The translations under genes and the position numbers were made by a program. Below the pieces are notes generated by a model. It saw only the letters and a program-made list of their open reading frames with translations, had not been told where the DNA came from and searched no databases. Shown here piece by piece: positions 21,101-27,289 of a DNA stretch of 27,289 nucleotides (positions within the stretch are counted from its first letter, which is position 1; the number at the start of each line of letters is the position of its first letter). The stretch covers positions 1 to 27,289 of the forward strand of contig JBBQEU010000036.1 in the NCBI GenBank assembly GCA_038321235.1, in the 5' to 3' direction. This stretch comes from Sva-07 sp038321235. Lineage in GTDB: Bacteria > Actinomycetota > Acidimicrobiia > Acidimicrobiales > Ilumatobacteraceae.

Positions 21101-21106
21101 TAGCCT
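21101..21106 (+). promoter_or_regulatory. Possible -10 box TAGCCT upstream of the second L,D-transpeptidase
   Basis: TANNNT hexamer about 70 nt before GTG 21177. If used, this gene has a leader of roughly 60 nt, unlike its neighbours. Confidence 0.3.
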
Positions 21107-21176
21107 GACGGTTCGAGCCTCCGGCGAACCCCCGTCGACCCGCCCCGGTCGTCCTCGCCGCTCGCCATCAACCGCC

Positions 21177-22313
21177 GTGAACGAACGTCTGATCCTCTCT
21201 CCCGAAGCCCGCAAGTGGATGCCCGCAGCTGCCGCTGCGGGTGTTCTCGGCATCGTCGTGGTCGCCGGCGTAGCGCTCGGCGGTGGCGGCGGTGAGGAAT
21301 CGGCACCTTCGGCGAGTCTCGACACGGTGTCGTTCTCCGCTCCCGCAACGGGGCCGGTGATCGAAACGATCGCGACGTCGAGCCCGATCAGCAAGACCCA
21401 GCTGACGCGCACCCTCGCCAAGGGCATGGCCGGCGACGACGTGTCCGGCGTGCAACAGCGCCTCACCGACCTCGGCTTCTGGCCCGGTCCGGTCGACGGC
21501 TACTTCGGCGACGAGACCCGACGTTCGGTGTGGGCATACGAGAAGCTCGTGCTCGCCATCGCCTACGACGAACCGACTGGTCAGGTCACCGCCGAGATGT
21601 GGGACGCCATGCAGGAGCCGTTCGCGATCCAACCTCGTCGACCGAATTCCACCCCGGACCACACCGAGATCTACCTCCCCGAGCAGGTGATCGCGGTCTT
21701 CCACGACGACGTCCCGGTGTTCATCAGCCACATGTCGAGCGGCGACAACGAGGAGTGGTGCGAAGAGGTCACGATCAGCCCTGGCGAGTACAACAATCCG
21801 GGCGACGAACCGCTGGTGCGCGGCGAGTGCGGCAGGTCCATCACACCAGGTGGCGTCTTCAACTTCACTCGGCGCGTCGAGGGCATCCGCCAGAGTTCGC
21901 TTGGCGGCATGTGGGATCCGGTGTACCTCAACTACGGCATTGCCGTGCACGGCGCGCTCAACGTTCCGCTGGCGCCGGCCTCGCATGGTTGCATCCGGAT
22001 TCCGTTGCCGCTGTCACCCACGTTCCAGGATCTCACCGCCACCGGCGACCAGGTCTTCGTGTTCGACGGAGTGAAGGACCCCGAATACCACGGCGCCCAG
22101 AAGCCGTATTTCAACCGAATCGACCCCGACTACTCCACCACCACCACGAGCACCACGACGACCTCGACGGTGCCGCCGTCGACCACCACGACCACGCCCC
22201 CGTCGACCACCACGCCACCGGTCACCACCACCTCCACTCCCACGGCCACGACGACCACAGCACCACCCCCCGAGAGCACGACGACCACCGCCGCACCACC
22301 CGCCGCCCCCTGA
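21177..22313 (+). CDS. Exported L,D-transpeptidase with Thr/Pro-rich C-terminal tail
   Basis: A 378-residue protein. Residues 15-35 form a membrane anchor or signal (MPAAAAAGVLGIVVVAGVAL). Residues about 78-146 are a PG_binding_1 domain (AKGMAGDDVSGVQQRLTDLG, VDGYFGDETRRSVWAYE). A YkuD catalytic domain spans about 163-297 with IAVHGA (His258) and the full motif ASHGCIRI (268-275, Cys272). An additional Cys pair (195 and 218) may form a disulfide. Residues 320-378 are almost only Thr, Ser and Pro, a flexible wall-spanning stretch and likely O-glycosylation substrate. Unlike the first L,D-transpeptidase, the SHGC motif is complete and the tail is present. GTG 21177 is the first start compatible with the anchor; no clear SD is seen. 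A palindrome follows 3 nt after the stop. Confidence 0.92.
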   Translation: MNERLILSPEARKWMPAAAAAGVLGIVVVAGVALGGGGGEESAPSASLDTVSFSAPATGPVIETIATSSPISKTQLTRTLAKGMAGDDVSGVQQRLTDLGFWPGPVDGYFGDETRRSVWAYEKLVLAIAYDEPTGQVTAEMWDAMQEPFAIQPRRPNSTPDHTEIYLPEQVIAVFHDDVPVFISHMSSGDNEEWCEEVTISPGEYNNPGDEPLVRGECGRSITPGGVFNFTRRVEGIRQSSLGGMWDPVYLNYGIAVHGALNVPLAPASHGCIRIPLPLSPTFQDLTATGDQVFVFDGVKDPEYHGAQKPYFNRIDPDYSTTTTSTTTTSTVPPSTTTTTPPSTTTPPVTTTSTPTATTTTAPPPESTTTTAAPPAAP

Positions 22314-22315
22314 GT

Positions 22316-22346
22316 GTTACTCATGGTGTCAGACACCAGGAGTAAC
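22316..22346. terminator. Palindrome GTTACTC...GTGTCAGACAC...GAGTAAC after L,D-transpeptidase
   Basis: GTTACTCATGGTGTC (22316-22330) and GACACCAGGAGTAAC (22332-22346) are 15-base arms with one mismatch around a single central A. It begins 3 nt after the transpeptidase stop and ends 47 nt before the hydrolase start. It shares the GG-n-GTCAGAC-n-CC core with 12485-12497. No T-run. It may be a terminator, a dispersed REP-like element, or both. Confidence 0.6.
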
Positions 22347-22379
22347 GGGTTGCGTTCGTTCGGGATCGGGCGTTCGTGA

Positions 22380-22385
22380 CAACGT
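22380..22385 (+). promoter_or_regulatory. Possible -10 box CAACGT of the hydrolase gene
   Basis: NANNNT hexamer 7 nt upstream of GTG 22393; favours that start over GTG 22384 but is not canonical. Confidence 0.3.
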
Positions 22386-22392
22386 GGCCGAC

Positions 22393-23367
22393 GTGAGTGA
22401 CGACGCAGCGAGCGCCTACGACGAGTTCGGACTCTTCCACGAGAACATCGCCGAGTTCGATCTCGATGTCGCCGAGTTGCCGTCTGTCGTCCGGATCGAG
22501 ACGCCAGTTCCAGATGGAGACGGCGGTACCCGCATCGTCAGCGCTTTGAGATGGGGGAGCGGCGAACCCGAGTTCGTGCTCCTGCACGGCGGTGCGCAGA
22601 ACGCCCACACGTGGGACACGGTGGCGCTGGCGCTCGGACGTCCACTGGTCGCCATCGACCTGCCGGGCCACGGCCATTCCGAGTGGCGGGCCGACGGTGC
22701 GTACAGCCCGATGAACCTGGCCGACGACGTGGCGGTGGTCGTGGCCGCGCACGCTCCCCAGGCCCGAGGCGTCGTCGGGATGTCGCTCGGCGGACTCACC
22801 TCGATGGAACTCGCCACCCGCCACCCTGCGCTCGTGGGCTCGCTCGTGATGGTCGACATCACGCCAGGGGTCAACGCTGCGAAGACCAAGGCGATCACCG
22901 ACTTCGTCGACGGACCCCAGGACTTCGCCAGTTTCGACGATCTGCTCTCCCGCACGATCGAGCACAACCCGACACGCTCTGAGTCGTCGCTGCGCCGCGG
23001 CATTCTCCACAACGCGCACCAGCAGCCAGACGGCTCGTGGCAGTGGCGCTACGACCGCGGCAGTCACGCCCGTGTGCGTCAGTCCGAGTCGGCCACGTCC
23101 CCCGATCTCCCGGCCGCAACAAACGACGAGGCGGCACCGGACGAGGTGGCGAACGCACTGTCACCGTTGTGGGACGACTTTGCCTCGATCGGCTGCCCGA
23201 TCGCGCTGGTGCGAGGTTCGTTGTCGCCCGTCGTCGACGACGACGACGTCTCCGAAGCGCGTCGTCGCCAACCCGATGTCGCAGTGCATGTCGTCGACGG
23301 GGCGGGCCACAGCGTTCAGGGCGATCGGCCCGTGGAACTCGCCGCGATTCTCGCTGCGATCAGCTGA
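22393..23367 (+). CDS. Alpha/beta hydrolase
   Basis: A 324-residue cytosolic hydrolase of the alpha/beta fold. Visible are the oxyanion strand FVLLHGGAQNAHTWD (61-75), IDLPGHGHSEW (88-98), the nucleophile elbow GMSLGG with Ser131, a strand IALVRGSLSPVVDDDDV carrying the acid, and the late GAGHSVQGDRP His. The first about 50 residues are an N-terminal extension (ASAYDEFGLFHENIAEFD) before the core fold. The set of motifs covers esterases, lactonases and epoxide hydrolases alike, so the substrate is unknown. GTG 22393 gives MSDDAASA; GTG 22384 adds three residues and cannot be excluded. Convergent with the metallopeptidase gene, 8 bp apart. Confidence 0.88.
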   Translation: MSDDAASAYDEFGLFHENIAEFDLDVAELPSVVRIETPVPDGDGGTRIVSALRWGSGEPEFVLLHGGAQNAHTWDTVALALGRPLVAIDLPGHGHSEWRADGAYSPMNLADDVAVVVAAHAPQARGVVGMSLGGLTSMELATRHPALVGSLVMVDITPGVNAAKTKAITDFVDGPQDFASFDDLLSRTIEHNPTRSESSLRRGILHNAHQQPDGSWQWRYDRGSHARVRQSESATSPDLPAATNDEAAPDEVANALSPLWDDFASIGCPIALVRGSLSPVVDDDDVSEARRRQPDVAVHVVDGAGHSVQGDRPVELAAILAAIS

Positions 23368-23375
23368 CGAATCGC

Positions 23376-24896
23376 TCAGAGCTGAGCGAGGCAGGCATCG
23401 GTGCCCTCGATCACGCCCAGGCGGAGCGCGTCGATCTTCTCGAACGCGTTGCCGACCACGTTGTCGTCGATCCCAGGGTCGCCGACGAGGAGCACCGTCT
23501 GGATCGCCTCGTCGAGGTCACCGGCCGAGATGCGCACCGAATCACGCGTCGCGAGCCGGGGCTGGGGTAACACGAAATCGATCGGCGTCACCGTCTTCAC
23601 CCAGCCGCCCGTGAGACAGTCGTTCAGCAATGCACGAGGCTCGCCGGTGAGGTCGGAACCGAGTGCGCTCTGCACCGCTTCGCTCCACGCAGTACCGAGT
23701 GCGTACCCGACGGAGAAATCGCCGAGCGAGTTGTAGAAGTCGCGAGCGACCGGCTCGTTGAAGTACACCTCGTTGGTCGAGGCGCACCAGGCCGTCCCCT
23801 GCGTGAGGTCGCCGCGCAGGTCGTCGCAGCGCACGTCGCTGGTCGAACGCACGACGACGAGCCGCAGACGGTCGAGGCCGGAGATGACGAGCTCTTCGAC
23901 CCAGTAACGGTTCAGGTCCTCGGGGAGGAAGCCGATCAGGTCGTTCTCGCCGTAGCCGAACGCCGCATTGCCGCCGTTGTCGACGTCGCCTGTCGTGAAT
24001 TCGTTGGGCACGAGCGGGAGTGGGTCGTCGAGCAGTTGGGCGCAGCGCTGCGGGCCTTCGTTGAAGCCCACCTGGAACGAACCGACTCGATCGAACGCCG
24101 AGCCATGGCCGCCAGGCACGAACTGGTCGATGCCGACCGGATCGCTGACCTTGGTCATTGCGATCAGACCGGCGCGCACGTCACCGTCGCTGAATTGCAC
24201 CGTGGTCGCCTCGCCGCGTGCTGCCCGACCGGTCCATGCGCCGGCGAAGCAGTCGGCTTGCTGCTCGGTCAAGATGGTCGGCAGCGCCCGATCGAGCGCA
24301 CCGATGCGGAGCTGGATGGCGTGGGCGAACTCGTGGGCGAGCACCGTGCCGATGGTGGCGGCACCGTAGTCGCGGGCCAGCTCGGCGAGCAGGCCGTCGT
24401 CGCCGTCGTCGTACACCATGAAGTCACCGACGCCGCAGTAGAAGGCGACGTACTCGGCGACGTCGTCGTACGTGGTGCGCTCGGAGCCACACCCCGGGAT
24501 GTCATCGGGTCGTTCGGGATAGGCGGCATAGACGTCGCCCTCGAGCGGGGTGAACTCCTCGCCGTAGATCGCGGGGTAGGTCTCGGTCCACCACACCTGC
24601 AGATCGGTCATCACGGCGAGCAGGAAGTCGTCGTAGGGGCGTGGAGGCTTGTTCACACCGAAGTTGATGGCCTCGGGATCGACGTCGCCGCTCGGCGGGA
24701 TCGGCGTCGGCGTGGGGGTCTGGCCGGGATCGACCAGCGCTGGATCGTCCGGCGCAGGCACGGTGATCGTGGGCTCGTCGGCACTCGCCACGCGGATGGG
24801 ATCGGCACGTTCGGAGGTGACCTCGACGGTGCCTGCGCACGCGCTGAACATCACTGCTCCAGCCGTGGCCAAGGCGAAAAGCCTCCCGCGATGCAT
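23376..24896 (-). CDS. Neutral zinc metallopeptidase-like lipoprotein
   Basis: A 506-residue exported protein. The signal ends in a lipobox-like FSAC (Cys20), followed by a long Pro/Thr linker (about 45-72). The zinc motif HEFAH is at 188-192, with EQQADCFAGAW (211-221) supplying the third ligand Glu211 and the Asp215 contact; this pair is the signature of the bacterial putative neutral zinc metallopeptidases. Family members are usually about 250-300 residues, so the C-terminal about 200 residues, rich in paired Cys (for example CDDLRGDLTQGTAWC and CLTGGW), are an extra region, perhaps a second degenerate domain. It would be anchored to the outer face of the membrane. TAGCAT lies 6 nt upstream of ATG 24896. 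Substrate unknown. Confidence 0.88.
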   Translation of the reverse strand: MHRGRLFALATAGAVMFSACAGTVEVTSERADPIRVASADEPTITVPAPDDPALVDPGQTPTPTPIPPSGDVDPEAINFGVNKPPRPYDDFLLAVMTDLQVWWTETYPAIYGEEFTPLEGDVYAAYPERPDDIPGCGSERTTYDDVAEYVAFYCGVGDFMVYDDGDDGLLAELARDYGAATIGTVLAHEFAHAIQLRIGALDRALPTILTEQQADCFAGAWTGRAARGEATTVQFSDGDVRAGLIAMTKVSDPVGIDQFVPGGHGSAFDRVGSFQVGFNEGPQRCAQLLDDPLPLVPNEFTTGDVDNGGNAAFGYGENDLIGFLPEDLNRYWVEELVISGLDRLRLVVVRSTSDVRCDDLRGDLTQGTAWCASTNEVYFNEPVARDFYNSLGDFSVGYALGTAWSEAVQSALGSDLTGEPRALLNDCLTGGWVKTVTPIDFVLPQPRLATRDSVRISAGDLDEAIQTVLLVGDPGIDDNVVGNAFEKIDALRLGVIEGTDACLAQL

Positions 24897-24902
24897 GGGT
24901 CG

Positions 24903-24908
24903 ATGCTA
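24903..24908 (-). promoter_or_regulatory. -10 box TAGCAT of the metallopeptidase gene
   Basis: TANNNT hexamer 6 nt upstream of ATG 24896 on the minus strand. Confidence 0.45.
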
Positions 24909-24976
24909 CGCCGCTGGTCGCTGTGACGCTCGTCGGGCTCGATGGCTCGTCGTTGCGCCAGGTGCCGAGGAGCGGG

Positions 24977-25306
24977 TCAAGCGTCGGTCGGTCGGCGAGC
25001 GACGTTGACGTCGTATTCGGTCGAACCGCTGATGACGATCTCGAACTCCCACGTGTCACCGTTGCTGTCGATCGCGGTGCACGGGAACGTCGTGCCCTCG
25101 TCCTGATTCGCCGGCTCAGCACACGTTGCGGTCGAGAAGGTGGCGTCCGTCCCGGGGAAGAGCGCGGCGCGAAGCTCGGGGTTCTCGACGATGAACGTCT
25201 CGGCATCGTTGCGGAAGTCGGCCGTGGTGGTGAAGCAGCCAGAGAGCGCGCCGCTGAGCCCGATCACGGTGACGGCGACCAACGATCGACGGAGGGGACG
25301 AACCAT
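24977..25306 (-). CDS. Small lipoprotein, DUF4333-like
   Basis: A 109-residue protein with a basic start, a hydrophobic stretch (LVAVTVIGLSGAL) and a clear lipobox LSGC (Cys24). The mature part has two Cys (TATCAEP and FPCTAIDSNGDTWEFEI), spaced as in the DUF4333 domain of actinobacterial lipoproteins, where a C-x(n)-C-x-v-x-x-x-G pattern precedes the last strand. Function unknown. It is 80 bp upstream of the metallopeptidase gene on the same strand but has its own TAGGTT box 7 nt before the ATG, so independent transcription is likely. Confidence 0.8.
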   Translation of the reverse strand: MVRPLRRSLVAVTVIGLSGALSGCFTTTADFRNDAETFIVENPELRAALFPGTDATFSTATCAEPANQDEGTTFPCTAIDSNGDTWEFEIVISGSTEYDVNVARRPTDA

Positions 25307-25313
25307 CCGGTCG

Positions 25314-25319
25314 AACCTA
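25314..25319 (-). promoter_or_regulatory. -10 box TAGGTT of the DUF4333-like gene
   Basis: TANNNT hexamer 7 nt upstream of ATG 25306 on the minus strand; the same hexamer precedes pgi. Confidence 0.5.
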
Positions 25320-25348
25320 CTCCAGGCGACGGTTCGGATGGAGGCGAC

Positions 25349-26290
25349 TCAGGCGACGGGATCGAGCATCGACGATCGTCGGTGAGTCGCCACCCGATCC
25401 CACATCACGACGATCAGCGCCGCCCACACGAACCCGAAGCCGACGACCCGGTCGAGCGGCACGGGTTCGGCGTAGAGCAGCCAGCCCAGCCCGAAGTTGA
25501 TCACGGGGACCAACAGGTTCAGCGGCCCGAGCAGCGTGAATGGAATCGACTGAGCGGCCGCGGCGAAGAGCATCAGCGGCACCGCCGTGACGATGCCGGT
25601 GCCGGCGACGAGGATCCAGTCGGTGGTGTCAGCGGACTGCACGATGCTGCCCGACGCGGTGGAGAAGGCGATCACGGCGATGACCGCCGGCACGAACAGC
25701 ACGAACGTCTCGCCGGCGAGACTGTCGACGGCGCCGAGCGGAACCCTGCGCTTGGCCAACCCGTAGAGACTCCATGTGGCAGCGATCAGTAGTGCGATCC
25801 ACGGGGGTCGACCGTACGAAATGGTGAGGATCACGACGGCGACGGTTGCCAGACCGAATGCGGTGCGCTGCGCTGTGGTCGGCTCTTCGTGCAGCACGAA
25901 CACACCGATGGCCATCGTGGCCAGTGGAGCGATGAAGTAGCCGAGGGCGGTCTCGATCACGCGGTCGTTGGTGACTGCCCAGACGTAGCAGCCCCAGTTC
26001 ACGGTGAGCAGAACCGATGCCATCACCAGCCGGCGAGCGGTCGGCCCGTGGCGGAGCGCACCGACGATGTTCGGCCAGGTCCGGCGCGCCGTCACGATCA
26101 CGGCCATCACGAGACCGGCGAACGACATCCGCCACGCGATCAACTCGAACGCGTCGAACGCTTTGAGCTGCTTCCAGTAGATCGTCAGGAAGCCCCAGAG
26201 CAGATAGGCAGTCACACCCAACTGCACTCCCCGCTGCACGGTTCGAGTTGCCGGGGGTGTGCTGGTGGTGGTCGGGGTGGACGCTGACAT
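25349..26290 (-). CDS. rarD: RarD-type EamA/DMT transporter
   Basis: A 313-residue inner-membrane protein with about ten helices in two EamA halves. The RarD subgroup is recognised by GVTAYLLWGFLTIYWKQLK (25-43), ELIAWRMSFAG (49-59), NWGCYVWAVTNDRVIETALGYFI (98-120) and GPLNLLVPVINFGLGWLLYAEP (251-272). RarD was named for a chloramphenicol-sensitivity phenotype in Pseudomonas; the natural substrate is not established. The first 18 residues are Thr/Pro-rich and disordered. The start ATG 26290 has TACCCT 8 nt upstream. Divergent from pgl. Confidence 0.92.
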   Translation of the reverse strand: MSASTPTTTSTPPATRTVQRGVQLGVTAYLLWGFLTIYWKQLKAFDAFELIAWRMSFAGLVMAVIVTARRTWPNIVGALRHGPTARRLVMASVLLTVNWGCYVWAVTNDRVIETALGYFIAPLATMAIGVFVLHEEPTTAQRTAFGLATVAVVILTISYGRPPWIALLIAATWSLYGLAKRRVPLGAVDSLAGETFVLFVPAVIAVIAFSTASGSIVQSADTTDWILVAGTGIVTAVPLMLFAAAAQSIPFTLLGPLNLLVPVINFGLGWLLYAEPVPLDRVVGFGFVWAALIVVMWDRVATHRRSSMLDPVA

Positions 26291-26298
26291 CGCTCCGT

Positions 26299-26304
26299 AG
26301 GGTA
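26299..26304 (-). promoter_or_regulatory. -10 box TACCCT of rarD
   Basis: TANNNT hexamer 8 nt upstream of ATG 26290 on the minus strand. Confidence 0.5.
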
Positions 26305-26344
26305 CGGATGCGTCGCTGCGTCCGCGAAGGTGGTTGCGGTCACC

Positions 26345-26350
26345 TACCGT
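26345..26350 (+). promoter_or_regulatory. -10 box TACCGT of pgl
   Basis: TANNNT hexamer 6 nt upstream of GTG 26357; decides that start over GTG 26330. Confidence 0.5.
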
Positions 26351-26356
26351 TGGGGC

Positions 26357-27019
26357 GTGGACCTACGAGTGAACGACGACCCGGCGGCGGATGCCGGCCG
26401 GTGGCTGGCTCGCCGGCTGCGTGACGCGGTTCGCCGGCGCGGGCAGGCAACAGTGGCGGTCAGCGGCGGCAGTTCCGCGCCGCCGATGTTCGACGTGCTG
26501 CTGGCGGCGGACGTGCCGTGGGAGTCGGTGGTGATCTGGCAGGTCGACGAACGGGTTGCGCCCGACGGACACCCCGAGCGCAACGCGGGTCAACTCGGTG
26601 ACTTCCCGTGCCGCGTCGAGCTGATGCCGGTCACCGCGGCCGATCTCGAAGCGGCAGCGGATCGATATGGGCGGGGGCTGCCCGATCGATTCGACGTGGT
26701 GCATCTCGGCTTGGGCGACGATGGCCACACGGCCTCGTGGCCGCCGGGCGACCGGGTCGTCGACAGCGACCACGCGTGCGAGATGATCGGCGAGTTCAAC
26801 GGATTCCGACGAATGACACTGACCCCGCCGGTGGTCAATGCCGCTCGCTCGCGGCTGATGCTCACCTACGGAGCCTCCAAGGCGCCGATGGTGCAACGCT
26901 GGCTGTTGCACGACCCTGCGCTGCCGGTCGATCGGGTCCGGCGGGCCGACACGTGGATCATGCTCGATCCTGCGGCGGCCGCTGATCTGCCCGAGCCTGC
27001 GGGTGGGGCCCTGCGCTAG
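26357..27019 (+). CDS. pgl: 6-phosphogluconolactonase (DevB/Pgl)
   Basis: A 220-residue cytosolic enzyme that opens 6-phosphogluconolactone in the oxidative pentose phosphate pathway. Family blocks are present: ATVAVSGGSSAPPMFDVLL, IWQVDERVAPDGHPERNAGQL split around residues 60-80, and VVHLGLGDDGHTASWPPGD with the conserved GDDGHTAS core. It is slightly short but complete. GTG 26357 is chosen because it gives the usual first strand (VDLRVNDDPAADA) and lies 6 nt after TACCGT. The TAG stop forms the first half of the -10 box of pgi, which starts 12 nt downstream. The pairing with pgi is sensible: both act on the glucose-6-phosphate branch point, which PpgK in this window feeds. Confidence 0.94.
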   Translation: MDLRVNDDPAADAGRWLARRLRDAVRRRGQATVAVSGGSSAPPMFDVLLAADVPWESVVIWQVDERVAPDGHPERNAGQLGDFPCRVELMPVTAADLEAAADRYGRGLPDRFDVVHLGLGDDGHTASWPPGDRVVDSDHACEMIGEFNGFRRMTLTPPVVNAARSRLMLTYGASKAPMVQRWLLHDPALPVDRVRRADTWIMLDPAAAADLPEPAGGALR

Positions 27020-27022
27020 GTT
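27017..27022 (+). promoter_or_regulatory. -10 box TAGGTT of pgi
   Basis: TANNNT hexamer 8 nt upstream of ATG 27031; its TAG is also the stop codon of pgl. Confidence 0.5.
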
Positions 27023-27030
27023 CGGCGTCG

Positions 27031-27289
27031 ATGGACTCCGCCGACCTCCTCTCGGCTCTGGCCGAGCTGCCCCGCACTGCTCACCTTCGCCAGTTGTTCG
27101 CCGACGACCCCGGACGCGCCGATCGCTACGTGGTCGAGGCCGCCGAACTGCGCATCGACTACTCGAAGCACCGTATCGACGACACCGTGGTCGCAGCGCT
27201 GTTCGAGCTGGCCGAGCGATCCGGCGTCGAGGCTCGTCGCGACGCGATGTTCGCCGGCGAGCACATCAACGTCACCGAGGACCGCGCCG
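27031..27289 (+). CDS. pgi: Glucose-6-phosphate isomerase, N-terminal part (partial)
   Basis: The first 86 residues are visible; the gene runs off the right edge. They match the N-terminus of Pgi: LRQLFADDPGRADRYVVEAA (19-38), then LRIDYSKHRIDD (40-51, the family L-x-DYSKNRI block) and RDAMFAGEHINVTEDRA (70-86, the F-x-GE-x-IN-TE-RA block before the catalytic region). Reaction: glucose-6-phosphate to fructose-6-phosphate. The start ATG 27031 is 11 nt after the pgl stop, with no SD but a TAGGTT box 8 nt upstream. Confidence 0.93.
   Translation, partial: MDSADLLSALAELPRTAHLRQLFADDPGRADRYVVEAAELRIDYSKHRIDDTVVAALFELAERSGVEARRDAMFAGEHINVTEDRA

Noticed and set aside
22130..22336. Minus-strand frame of Val/Gly repeats
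   Set aside because: It is the complement of the Thr/Pro tail of the L,D-transpeptidase and has no start signal.

Overview
The window is about 27 kb of high-GC, gene-dense chromosome with no mobile element, rRNA, tRNA or CRISPR array visible. Codon composition, a polyphosphate glucokinase, wax ester/triacylglycerol synthases, the single-chain indolepyruvate:ferredoxin oxidoreductase and the start-codon style point to an actinobacterium. An Acidimicrobiia (Ilumatobacter-like) origin is my best inference; it is not proved by any one marker.

Layout. Left part (1-5235): a partial fusion of a ceramidase-like membrane domain with a PlsC acyltransferase, its likely operon partner (DUF4203/TMEM198-like membrane protein), a divergent universal stress protein, an LpqH-like lipoprotein, an SsnA-like aminohydrolase and a first L,D-transpeptidase. 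Lipid block (5271-10553): a minus-strand operon of a WS/DGAT acyltransferase and two DUF202 membrane proteins joined by GTGA stop/start overlaps, facing a divergent second WS/DGAT with a long Lys/Ala/Pro tail, followed by an acyl-CoA dehydrogenase. Central metabolism (10587-19656): polyphosphate glucokinase, Na+/Ca2+-type antiporter, fused indolepyruvate:ferredoxin oxidoreductase, an XRE regulator, an M20 carboxypeptidase and argininosuccinate synthase. Right part (19668-27289): a small membrane protein, a DPM1-like glycosyltransferase, a second L,D-transpeptidase with a Thr/Pro-rich tail, an alpha/beta hydrolase, a zinc metallopeptidase lipoprotein, a DUF4333-like lipoprotein, a RarD transporter, then 6-phosphogluconolactonase and the start of glucose-6-phosphate isomerase.

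The genes form three loose themes: storage or membrane lipid acylation and fatty acid oxidation (ceramidase-PlsC, two WS/DGATs, acyl-CoA dehydrogenase); sugar phosphate entry (PpgK makes glucose-6-phosphate, Pgl and Pgi work on it and its oxidation product); and cell envelope work (two L,D-transpeptidases, glycosyltransferase, lipoproteins).

The strongest non-coding signal is a repeated arrangement at gene starts: a TANNNT (or looser NANNNT) hexamer lies 6-9 nt upstream of the start codon at about twenty starts on both strands. This is the geometry of a -10 box feeding a leaderless mRNA. I used it to choose several starts. Two of these sites drive mini-ORFs of 15 and 19 codons whose stop overlaps the GTG start of the following enzyme gene as GTGA; one also carries a hairpin that would bury the enzyme's ribosome binding site. 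Several intergenic palindromes are also present. No intergenic gap exceeds 300 bases.
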